The notes under the pieces: model-generated
Seen by the model: only the letters and a program-made list of their open reading frames with translations
What the model was told of the DNA's origin: nothing
Database searches by the model: none
NCBI GenBank assembly: GCA_002398365.1
Contig: DGYK01000031.1
Span: 217,439-225,495, forward strand
Reading direction: 5' to 3'
Length of the DNA: 8,057 nucleotides
Source: Flammeovirgaceae bacterium UBA5008
GTDB lineage: Bacteria; Bacteroidota; Bacteroidia; Cytophagales; Cyclobacteriaceae
In this document: one piece after another, positions 1 through 7,044 of the stretch
How the letters are laid out: every line of letters starts with the position of its first letter
How positions within the stretch are numbered: position 1 is the first letter of the stretch
Made by a program: the position numbers and the translations under genes

Positions 1-20
1 GTGTTAACGTTACTTTTTAA
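1..20 (+). CDS. C-terminal tail of a SusC/RagA-family TonB-dependent outer-membrane receptor (partial)
   Basis: Read in the third frame, the first bases give Val-Asn-Val-Thr-Phe followed by a TAA stop at 18-20. A final beta-strand of alternating residues ending in a C-terminal phenylalanine is the normal end of SusC-family barrels, where it serves as the outer-membrane insertion signal. The stop lies 19 bases before a clear SusD start, which is the standard SusC-SusD order. Only five codons are visible, so the family is inferred from this ending plus position. The first frame is also open here, reading ten residues to a stop at 31-33, but its ending is less SusC-like. Confidence 0.7.
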
Positions 21-39
21 CCATATAAGTTAAACTTTT

Positions 40-1515
40 ATGAAAACATTTTCTATACATACTAAATTGATTGCACTAGGCTTAACCTGCACCTTTGTGA
101 TTACAAGTTGCAGCGACAGCTTTTTAGATGTTCCTACACAGAACCAACAGCCAAGCCAAGAGTTCTGGAAAACGCAAGATGACGCTACGAAGGCGGTTAA
201 TTCTATTTATGCAAGCCAGCGGGCATGGGAGCAGGTAGCCTTTGCTCCGATTGCTGTAGAGAGTTTAGGTTCAGATGACACTGAAAAAGGTAGTTCTGCT
301 TCAGACGCAACTTTTTTGAATAAATACGATGACTTCTCTGTGACTTCTACGGATGGCCAATTGTTGGATTTTTGGAAAGGAAAATATCAAGCGATTAACT
401 TGTGTAATCAAGTACTTGATAATATTCCAGCTATTTCCATGGATGCAACTTTGAAGGCAAGGTACTTGGCTGAAGCAAAGTTTATCAGAGCCTATAATTA
501 CTTCAGACTTGTTCGTGCATTTGGTGACGTACCACTACGCCTGAGTACACCTAAAAGCGGAGCGGAGTTCAATTTGCCTCGTGCCCCCAAGGCAGAAGTT
601 TGGGCTGCTATCGAAAAGGATTTAACAGATGCTGCTGCTGGGTTACCTGTTTCTTATAGCGGTGCTGATGTAGGACGTGCAACAAAAGGAGCAGCATTGG
701 CCTTACATGCCAAAGTCGCAATGTATCTTTCCAAATGGGGTGATGTTTTGGCGTATACAGATCAAGTTAAAGCATTGGGCTACACCCTCTTTTCAGACTA
801 TGAAAAACTATTCCGGGTAAGCAATGAGAATTCTGTTGAATCTATCTTTGAAATTCAAGCTGCTCTTATTCCGGGAAATCCAGCTGCATCTACTTCACAA
901 TATTCACAAGTGCAAGGAGTAAGAGGATCGACTGGTGGTGGTTGGGGCTTTAATGTGCCTACTACTAGCCTCGTTAATGAATATGAGGCGAATGATCCTC
1001 GCAAAGAAGCAACCATCATATTTAGAGGTGAAACCACTCCGCAGGGAGATGTAATTCCGGTAAGTGGAGATAATCCAATGTATAATCAAAAATCCTATGT
1101 GCCATTTGGTGACTATGTTTCAGGTTTTAATGAAGGATGCCAACAAAATATTCGTGTGATTCGATTCGCTGAAGTATTACTGATGAATGCAGAAGCTAAT
1201 AATGAGTTAGGTAATACAACCGCGGCACTTGCTGCACTTGAATTAGTGCGCGCAAGAGCCAGAGGTGGAAATAATACTATTCTACCTCAAGTGACAACAA
1301 CAGATAAGGTGCAACTAAGAAATGCCATTTGGCATGAAAGAAGAGTTGAATTAGCCATGGAGTTTGATCGCTATTTTGATGTAATTCGTCAAGGAAGAGC
1401 TGTCACTGTATTTGGACCTAAAGGATGGAAAGCGAACAAGAACGAAGTGTGGCCTATCCCGCAGAATGAAATAGACCTTTCTGCAGGTAAGTTGGTTCAG
1501 AATCCTGGCTACTAA
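40..1515 (+). CDS. SusD/RagB-family nutrient-binding outer-membrane lipoprotein
   Basis: This is the surface lipoprotein that sits as a lid on its SusC partner and helps capture oligosaccharides for TonB-driven import. The N-terminus has a lysine, a hydrophobic stretch and a lipobox ITS-C with the acylated cysteine at residue 24. It is followed by SDSFLD, the usual start of a mature SusD. Family hallmarks are the TPR-like helix around 141-166 (AEAKFIRAYNYFRL...FGDVPL), the AEVLLMNAEA segment, the HERRVELAMEFDRYFD segment near 432-447, and a C-terminus of the type IPQNEIDL...QNPGY. The length of 491 residues is normal and both the SusD-like N-terminal and RagB/SusD C-terminal domains appear intact. 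It lies 19 bases after the susC tail and 27 bases before the LamG gene, so the three are probably co-transcribed. The family call is secure; the ligand cannot be read from the sequence. Confidence 0.96.
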   Translation: MKTFSIHTKLIALGLTCTFVITSCSDSFLDVPTQNQQPSQEFWKTQDDATKAVNSIYASQRAWEQVAFAPIAVESLGSDDTEKGSSASDATFLNKYDDFSVTSTDGQLLDFWKGKYQAINLCNQVLDNIPAISMDATLKARYLAEAKFIRAYNYFRLVRAFGDVPLRLSTPKSGAEFNLPRAPKAEVWAAIEKDLTDAAAGLPVSYSGADVGRATKGAALALHAKVAMYLSKWGDVLAYTDQVKALGYTLFSDYEKLFRVSNENSVESIFEIQAALIPGNPAASTSQYSQVQGVRGSTGGGWGFNVPTTSLVNEYEANDPRKEATIIFRGETTPQGDVIPVSGDNPMYNQKSYVPFGDYVSGFNEGCQQNIRVIRFAEVLLMNAEANNELGNTTAALAALELVRARARGGNNTILPQVTTTDKVQLRNAIWHERRVELAMEFDRYFDVIRQGRAVTVFGPKGWKANKNEVWPIPQNEIDLSAGKLVQNPGY

Positions 1516-1542
1516 AATTTTCTTATAATTAAATTATCGCAT

Positions 1543-2400
1543 ATGAAAAATAAATTGAATTTATCAAGTGGTGCTATGTTTGCAGTACTGCTTGTATTTC
1601 TATCAGCGTGCTACGAAACATTTGACCCTAAGACGTATGCTCCGCCATTTACCATCAGTGGCTTTTCGAGCGTAAAACAAATCGAACCATCCAGTTTGGT
1701 TGCTTATTGGGGATTTGAGAATAGCCTCATTGACAGCGTATCAAAAAGTACAGGCACGGGTAAAGCAGTAACCTTTCAGAATGGATTTAAAGGCGCTGCT
1801 TTAAATTTAAGTGTAGCAAATAAGTCATACATGACCTTTAACCCATCTGCCACCATTACTGGTGTACAAAGTTTTACTATATCTTTCTGGGTGAATCCCA
1901 CTTTTGTTGATGCTAACAATGACAAAGCGATTGATGGTATTTTAGGTTTGGTAAACCTATCCAATCCTACTGGTTTTTGGGGGAATGTTGATTGGTTTGT
2001 TGAGAACGGAAGTAATAATGATGCTGCTAAAGTGGTTGTACATGTGGTAAGTGGAGCGAATGAGACGTGGATGAATGTGTCAAACTATAAAGGCTTATTC
2101 AATTCTTGGACTAATCATACATTAACATACGATGCGACTACCTCAAAGTTTACTTACTATATCAATGGTTCAGCGATGACAAGTAGCACTACTTCTTATA
2201 CCAATACCGCTTTCACTGGAAGTGGTCCAATGGTGTTTGGATGCGTTCAATTTCAGACAAATCCAAGCATTGGATGCTGTGGGAACCAAGATTGGGCAAG
2301 TTATTTGACGGGTTCATTAGATGAAGTCAGAATTTACAATAAGGCACTTTCTGCAGACAATGTAAATGCACTCGTTGTATTGCAGGGTAAAGGAAAATAG
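1543..2400 (+). CDS. LamG/concanavalin-like domain lipoprotein, candidate surface glycan-binding protein
   Basis: The 285-residue product starts with a lipoprotein signal (lipobox LSA-C, cysteine 23). After a short linker it is essentially one LamG/laminin-G-like jelly-roll domain, about residues 52-278. Diagnostic parts are the opening VAYWGFENSLIDSV, the strand SFTISFWVNPT (110-120), the TYYINGS segment (204-210) and the closing GSLDEVRIYNKALS (257-270), typical of the LamG_3 type. No catalytic motif is visible. It follows susD by 27 bases, the position where SusE/SusF-type surface glycan-binding proteins are normally encoded, so a carbohydrate-binding role at the cell surface is inferred. 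Acidic Glu and Asp residues shortly after the cysteine (C-Y-E-T-F-D) fit surface export. Cysteines at 234, 245 and 246 are uncommon for such a domain and might form a disulfide. LamG domains also bind proteins, so the ligand is uncertain. Confidence 0.88.
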   Translation: MKNKLNLSSGAMFAVLLVFLSACYETFDPKTYAPPFTISGFSSVKQIEPSSLVAYWGFENSLIDSVSKSTGTGKAVTFQNGFKGAALNLSVANKSYMTFNPSATITGVQSFTISFWVNPTFVDANNDKAIDGILGLVNLSNPTGFWGNVDWFVENGSNNDAAKVVVHVVSGANETWMNVSNYKGLFNSWTNHTLTYDATTSKFTYYINGSAMTSSTTSYTNTAFTGSGPMVFGCVQFQTNPSIGCCGNQDWASYLTGSLDEVRIYNKALSADNVNALVVLQGKGK

Positions 2401-2422
2401 TTTTTTTAGGGTTAATTAGAGA

Positions 2423-2458
2423 AAGGGTTCTTGGGAAACTAAGAACCCTTCTTTTCTT
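2423..2458 (+). terminator. Hairpin with T-rich tail after the LamG gene (intrinsic terminator or attenuator)
   Basis: AAGGGTTCTT at 2423-2432 pairs perfectly with AAGAACCCTT at 2441-2450 around an 8-base loop, followed by a pyrimidine-rich stretch CTTTTCTT to 2458. This resembles a rho-independent terminator 22 bases after the LamG stop codon. Only 14 bases separate it from the next start codon, and I see no convincing Bacteroidota promoter (TTTG with TAnnTTTG) in between. It may therefore be leaky and set a lower level of the downstream enzymes than of the SusCD genes. An mRNA-stabilising role is the alternative. Confidence 0.7.
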
Positions 2459-2472
2459 AAAAAATTGATTCA

Positions 2473-4443
2473 GTGAGAGGGCTAAAGACTTTTTTATTTT
2501 TTATACTTTTTACAGCCATTGCTTGTTCTAAGGACAATGCATCTGGACCTAGTATCGCAAATTTGCAAATCGTATCGGCAACGATTGGAGCAAATTCCAT
2601 TCTTAACACAACCACAACTAATTTCCCAGTCGATAAGTCTATTCTTATCACGTTCTCTGCCCCTCTTAATCTTTCGACTGTAACCAATAACGTAAAATTA
2701 GTTTCAGTCAAGGGAGAGATTGGTTTTGATATTTCGTTTTTGGATCAGAATAAATCGATTCTGATAAAGCCGAATCAGTCATTAAGTTACAATACGCTTT
2801 TTACGATAACGCTATCCGCCAACATTACCGGTAGCAACAAAGAAGTATTTAAGGAAACTCAACTGAATTTTACAACACAACTCGGTACGTTATCTATTAA
2901 TTCGTTGCAAATCGGCAACACTTTAGTAGGAACGGATCGAATTGTAGAAGTCCCACTTTCTTTAAATATTCAAATCGTATTTAATCAATCAATTGACCCA
3001 GCTACTTTAAATCCACTACCAATTACAGTATCTCGTGGTGGTTTAAACAACACTCTTCAAGCGGTTCTATCAGATGATAATAAAAAATTAACAATTACAT
3101 CTTCACAAAACTTAGTTCACTTAAGCAAATATTTGTTTGCTATCAATGATAAATTAAAAGGCATTAATCAAGAAACTTTTAATGCTGTTTCTTATAACTT
3201 CTACACCACAATCGATCCCACCCCAAAATTCCCAATCATATCTGATGACGAATTGCTCACGAAGGTGCAACAACAAACCTTCAAATATTTTTATGATTTC
3301 GCAGAGCCCGTGAGTGGGATGGCGCGTGAACGCAATACCTCCGGCAACTTGGTTACTTCGGGTGGATCGGGATTTGGATTAATGGCATTGATTGTCGGTA
3401 TGGAGCGCGGTTTTATTACACGTTCCCAAGGTGTAGAGCGCTTAACGAAAGTGATCAGCTTTCTTGAAACGTGCGATCGCTATCATGGCGCATGGCCTCA
3501 TTGGTTGAATGGCACCACCGGAAAAACAATTCCTTTTAGCGCCAACGATAATGGGGCTGATTTAGTTGAAACTTCTTTTCTGGTTCAAGGCTTGTTAAGT
3601 GTGAGACAGTATCTAAACTCAGCAGATCCAGCCGAACAATCCTTAATCAACCGAATCAATACATTGTGGCACGGTGTCGAGTGGGATTGGTTTACGCGCG
3701 AAGGGCAAGATGTATTGTACTGGCATTGGTCGCCCGACAAAGGATGGGCTATGAACATGCCAATCAGTGGATACAACGAGGCATTAATCGTTTATACCTT
3801 GGCCGCTGCATCGCCTACGCATGCTATCAGCCCTTCTGTTTATACCAAAGGATGGGCCCGCAGCGGAGGCATTGCAAACAACAGACTATTTTACAACATC
3901 AAGTTGCCACTCGGCTTTGATTATGGTGGTCCATTGTTTTTTACACACTATTCCTTTTTAGGAATGAATCCCAAAAACTTAAGCGACACCTATGGCAGTT
4001 ACTGGGAACAAAATGTCAATCACACGTTAATCAATCGCGCCTACTGCATTGATAACCCTAAGAAGTTTGTTGGCTACAGCAGCAGTAATTGGGGCTTGAC
4101 GGCCAGTGATAATCAATCCGGATATTCCGCTCATTCACCCACGAATGATTTAGGTGTCATTTCACCTACCGCAGCGCTCTCTTCCATGCCTTATGCGCCT
4201 GCAGAGAGTTTGGCAGCACTCAAGTTTTTCTATTACACATTAGGCGATAGGCTATGGGGCGAATATGGTTTTTACGATGCCTTCAACAGCACTGAAGGAT
4301 GGACTGCCAATTCGTTTCTGGCGATTGACCAGGGACCTATTATCATCATGATTGAAAATCATCGCACTTCACTCGTGTGGAATTTATTTATGTCGGCACC
4401 GGAAGTTAAAAACGGATTAACCAATTTAGGATTTACCTATTAG
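2473..4443 (+). CDS. Lipoprotein glycoside hydrolase, two Ig-like (Big_5) domains plus GH144-like 'glycoamylase' (PF10091) domain
   Basis: A 656-residue enzyme that probably cleaves glucan at the cell surface. The start is GTG: an in-frame TAA lies at 2458-2460, no ATG lies between, and translation from GTG gives an intact lipoprotein signal with lipobox AIA-C (cysteine 18) followed by S-K-D-N, which resembles a Bacteroidota surface-export signal. Residues about 27-135 and 140-246 are two Big_5-type Ig-like domains, each with the 'I.I.FS.P.' and 'L...Y.F.I' strand pattern and a terminal 'F.T.' strand. Residues 258-656 form the catalytic (alpha/alpha)6-type domain. Acidic residues D359, D363 and E366 in DNGADLVETS, and E436 in GYNEALI, fit the spacing of functionally important acids I recall for the Chitinophaga GH144 endo-beta-1,2-glucanase. 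Other conserved marks are YWHWSP, LGFDYGGPLFFTHYS and AIDQGPI..MIENHR. Beta-1,2-glucan is the leading substrate by family; endo action is inferred from the surface location. The Ig-like part is visibly more AT-rich than the catalytic part. Confidence 0.87.
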   Translation: MRGLKTFLFFILFTAIACSKDNASGPSIANLQIVSATIGANSILNTTTTNFPVDKSILITFSAPLNLSTVTNNVKLVSVKGEIGFDISFLDQNKSILIKPNQSLSYNTLFTITLSANITGSNKEVFKETQLNFTTQLGTLSINSLQIGNTLVGTDRIVEVPLSLNIQIVFNQSIDPATLNPLPITVSRGGLNNTLQAVLSDDNKKLTITSSQNLVHLSKYLFAINDKLKGINQETFNAVSYNFYTTIDPTPKFPIISDDELLTKVQQQTFKYFYDFAEPVSGMARERNTSGNLVTSGGSGFGLMALIVGMERGFITRSQGVERLTKVISFLETCDRYHGAWPHWLNGTTGKTIPFSANDNGADLVETSFLVQGLLSVRQYLNSADPAEQSLINRINTLWHGVEWDWFTREGQDVLYWHWSPDKGWAMNMPISGYNEALIVYTLAAASPTHAISPSVYTKGWARSGGIANNRLFYNIKLPLGFDYGGPLFFTHYSFLGMNPKNLSDTYGSYWEQNVNHTLINRAYCIDNPKKFVGYSSSNWGLTASDNQSGYSAHSPTNDLGVISPTAALSSMPYAPAESLAALKFFYYTLGDRLWGEYGFYDAFNSTEGWTANSFLAIDQGPIIIMIENHRTSLVWNLFMSAPEVKNGLTNLGFTY

Positions 4444-4463
4444 TCATTAACTAAGATTAGAAA

Positions 4464-5873
4464 ATGAATCGATTGATCGTATCTCTTATTCTTTTGATGA
4501 GTGCTATCGTCACTCAGGCACAAGTAAAATCAAAATCAGAAACATTCATTGAGCCGGTAGGTATTATCAAAAATTTATCTGACTCTGCTTTATTGGATGT
4601 AGTTCAGCGCCAAACGTTTCGCTATTTCTGGCACTTTGGACATCCGGTGAGTGGCCTCGCTCGTGAACGCAGCAATTCTATTCGCGGAGAATACTTTTGG
4701 GATTATGCCAACGAAGCGTATGATGAACCGAATTTAAGTAAGAATATTTATGGAGATGAAACCTGCGCCATCGGAGGAACCGGATTCGGTATCATGTCTA
4801 CCATCGTGGCTGTTCACCGCAAATGGATTACCCGCGAAGAAGCCGTGCAGCGCTTAATAAAGATGGCCGATTTTCTTTTGCATGCCGATAGTTATCATGG
4901 CATCTTTCCTCACTTCATGAATGGTGCCACTGGCAAGACTATCGCCTTTGGAAGATTAGATGATGGTGCAGATATCGTAGAAACATCATATCTGATGATG
5001 GGATTTTTATGCGCCCGACAATACTTCAATAATTCAACGGATGCAGAAAAGTATTTGCGCAATCGTATCAATCAACTTTGGTTTACGGCTAACTGGAACT
5101 GGCACACGAAAGGTCAGGAGAATATGTTGTACTGGCATTGGAGTCCGGTGAACGATTGGGATATGAATTTTCCCGTTCGCGGCTGGAATGAATGTTTGAT
5201 TACCTATGTGATGTCGGCATCATCGCCTAACAAAGGAATTTCATTTGATGTGTATAACAACGGCTGGGTAAACAGTGCAACGCACTTTAACGGAAAGTCA
5301 TATTATGGAATTGAATTGCCATTAGGTTTTGATTATGGCGGACCGTTGTTCTTTGCACATTATTCTTTTATGGGCATTGATCCACGCGGACTAAAAAGCT
5401 CGTCCACCGATTATTGGAAGCAAAATGTGAATCATACACTTATCAACCGGCAACATTGCATCGAGAATCCGAAAAAGTATAAAGGCTACGGTGCGAATTG
5501 CTGGGGCTTGACTGCCGGTGACAGTTTCAAAGGTTATGTGGCACATAGTCCAACGGAAGACTTGGGTGTTATTCAACCTACGGCTGCACTTTCTTCATTT
5601 CCTTACACACCGGAATATTCCATGCAAGCTTTAAAACATTTCTATTATAATCTTGGAGATAAAATATGGAGCGAATATGGTTTTGTAGATGGTTTCAGTG
5701 AAACTCATAATTGGTATGCCAAGTCTCACCTGGCTATTGACCAAGGACCGATTGTAGTGATGATCGAAAACCATCGTTCAAAACTTTTGTGGAACTTGTT
5801 TATGGAAATCCCGGATGTACAAGCCGGTTTAAAAAAGTTAGGATTTCAAAGTCCACGAATATCATCCAAATAA
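4464..5873 (+). CDS. Exported GH144-like 'glycoamylase' (PF10091) glycoside hydrolase, paralog of the preceding gene
   Basis: This 469-residue protein is a catalytic domain with almost no accessory sequence. The N-terminus has the charge, hydrophobic core and TQA|Q cleavage site (after residue 19) of a signal peptidase I signal and no lipobox, so the mature enzyme should be periplasmic. From residue 40 on it aligns throughout with the upstream enzyme. In the last 87 residues ending at LGF, I counted 55 identical positions by hand. The conserved acids are D166, D170 and E173 in DDGADIVETS, and E243 in GWNECLI. Between the shared ARER and GG(S/T)GFG motifs it carries 34 residues (70-103) where its neighbour has 9, an aromatic and acidic loop that may reshape the active-site cleft. 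The known GH144 enzymes are an endo-beta-1,2-glucanase and an exo-type enzyme releasing sophorose; the periplasmic site makes an oligosaccharide-trimming role plausible but unproven. It begins 20 bases after the previous stop and its own stop abuts the next ATG. Confidence 0.88.
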   Translation: MNRLIVSLILLMSAIVTQAQVKSKSETFIEPVGIIKNLSDSALLDVVQRQTFRYFWHFGHPVSGLARERSNSIRGEYFWDYANEAYDEPNLSKNIYGDETCAIGGTGFGIMSTIVAVHRKWITREEAVQRLIKMADFLLHADSYHGIFPHFMNGATGKTIAFGRLDDGADIVETSYLMMGFLCARQYFNNSTDAEKYLRNRINQLWFTANWNWHTKGQENMLYWHWSPVNDWDMNFPVRGWNECLITYVMSASSPNKGISFDVYNNGWVNSATHFNGKSYYGIELPLGFDYGGPLFFAHYSFMGIDPRGLKSSSTDYWKQNVNHTLINRQHCIENPKKYKGYGANCWGLTAGDSFKGYVAHSPTEDLGVIQPTAALSSFPYTPEYSMQALKHFYYNLGDKIWSEYGFVDGFSETHNWYAKSHLAIDQGPIVVMIENHRSKLLWNLFMEIPDVQAGLKKLGFQSPRISSK

Positions 5874-7040
5874 ATGATACCCATGAATCGAAAGGAATTT
5901 TTAGAAAAAACAACCTTCGCGAGCGCGGCTTATCTTATTTCCACTTTACCGCTGTTCGCAAATGCGGCAGAGAAAAAAATCAAAGTCGGTGTGATTGGCT
6001 GCGGAAGTGTTTCCGGCATGTATCTGCCACATCTCTCGAAGTCTCCGTTTGTAGAACTCGTTAGCGTTTGCGATATCGTCTTTGATCGCGCAAAGCAGCG
6101 AGCTAAGGAATTCAATGTTCCTTATATGTATTCAGCCATTGAGCAAATGCTGGCAGGTGCCCCCTTTGAATTGTTGGTGAACTTGACAGACATGCAGGAA
6201 CACGAGCGACTCAATCGGTTGGCATTACAAGCAGGCAAACATGTGTGGAGTGAAAAGCCCATGGCCAATACCTATGGTGGAGGGAAAGAATTACTCGATT
6301 ATGCAAAGAGTAAAAATTTGAGATTGTGGGGAGCACCTGCGGTGGTTAACAGTCCGCAGTTTGCATACATGTCAAACGCAATTCAATCAGGTAAAATTGG
6401 TAAGGTATCTGCAGCGCATGGTCATTACGGACATCTGGGTCCTACATGGTCTGCCTTTTTTTACGAGAAAGGGGGAGGTAGTTTACCTGATTTAGGAGTT
6501 TATAATATTGCTACACTCACCGGTTTGTTAGGCCCTGCCAAATCAGTAGTGGCAATGACGAGTATCGTAACGAAAGAGCGCACAGTCGATAACAAAGGAA
6601 AGATCAAAGTAGAGACTGAAGATAATGCCATGATCATCATGGATCACGGCAACGGTACACTTTCACACATTCAATGTGGCTTTAATTATTTTGATCCTTA
6701 CGGTCATGAAGGCAAAGGTCAAGATCAGCACACCATTTCTATTTGGGGTACGCACGGCAACATGGGTTTGGTAGGCTATGACTGGGCACCATTTGGGGTA
6801 GATTTGGCAACACATGATCATGAGCAACCCGAGCGCTATGCGAAAGAACCGCACAACTATGTTTGGCAGGAAGGTGCTAGTGTAATCGCTGAGTCGCTGG
6901 TAAAAAATATAGAGCCGCGTATTGCAGCAGAGCATGCTTTGCATGTATTAGAAATTATAGAAGCAGCACGCGCCTCTTCGCAATCGGGTAAGCGGGTAGA
7001 GCTTACTTCCAAGTTTACATGGCCCATGGTAAAGGAATAA
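5874..7040 (+). CDS. Gfo/Idh/MocA-family NAD(P)-dependent oxidoreductase with an export signal
   Basis: The 388-residue product has the two-domain layout of glucose-fructose oxidoreductase / inositol dehydrogenase-type enzymes. The Rossmann nucleotide-binding motif VGVIGCGSVSG covers residues 38-48, the family signature SEKP has its catalytic-type lysine at 128, and the substrate-domain motif PDLGVYNIATL starts at 205. In that motif Tyr210 stands where many members have His, as in Zymomonas glucose-fructose oxidoreductase. Two starts are possible: ATG at 5874, immediately after the upstream TAA, or ATG at 5883. From the second, the protein begins MNRKEFLEK followed by a hydrophobic stretch and ANA|A. 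This is a Tat-like signal with Arg-Lys instead of Arg-Arg, and I favour that start biologically. The enzyme is probably envelope-located and acts on a sugar or glycoside released by its operon partners. The substrate and the direction of the reaction cannot be told from the sequence. Confidence 0.9.
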   Translation: MIPMNRKEFLEKTTFASAAYLISTLPLFANAAEKKIKVGVIGCGSVSGMYLPHLSKSPFVELVSVCDIVFDRAKQRAKEFNVPYMYSAIEQMLAGAPFELLVNLTDMQEHERLNRLALQAGKHVWSEKPMANTYGGGKELLDYAKSKNLRLWGAPAVVNSPQFAYMSNAIQSGKIGKVSAAHGHYGHLGPTWSAFFYEKGGGSLPDLGVYNIATLTGLLGPAKSVVAMTSIVTKERTVDNKGKIKVETEDNAMIIMDHGNGTLSHIQCGFNYFDPYGHEGKGQDQHTISIWGTHGNMGLVGYDWAPFGVDLATHDHEQPERYAKEPHNYVWQEGASVIAESLVKNIEPRIAAEHALHVLEIIEAARASSQSGKRVELTSKFTWPMVKE

Positions 7041-7044
7041 CCTC

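Noticed and set aside
1516..1542. Possible terminator or promoter between susD and the LamG gene
   Set aside because: The 27 bases are AT-rich but contain no stem with GC pairs and no TAnnTTTG-type element; simple co-transcription explains them.
2457..2711. 84-codon open frame on the - strand over the hairpin and start of the first hydrolase
   Set aside because: It is antisense to a gene with a clear signal peptide and Ig-like domain, and its product has no recognisable features.
3666..3920. 84-codon open frame on the + strand inside the first hydrolase gene
   Set aside because: It lies wholly within a strongly supported catalytic domain in another frame, and its product is rich in Arg and Cys with no recognisable domain.
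5789..6064. 91-codon open frame on the + strand across the hydrolase-oxidoreductase junction
   Set aside because: It overlaps the conserved end of the GH144-like domain and the Rossmann motif of the oxidoreductase, both in other frames, so it is a shadow.
6663..6944. 93-codon open frame on the - strand inside the oxidoreductase gene
   Set aside because: It is antisense to conserved oxidoreductase sequence and its product resembles no family I know.
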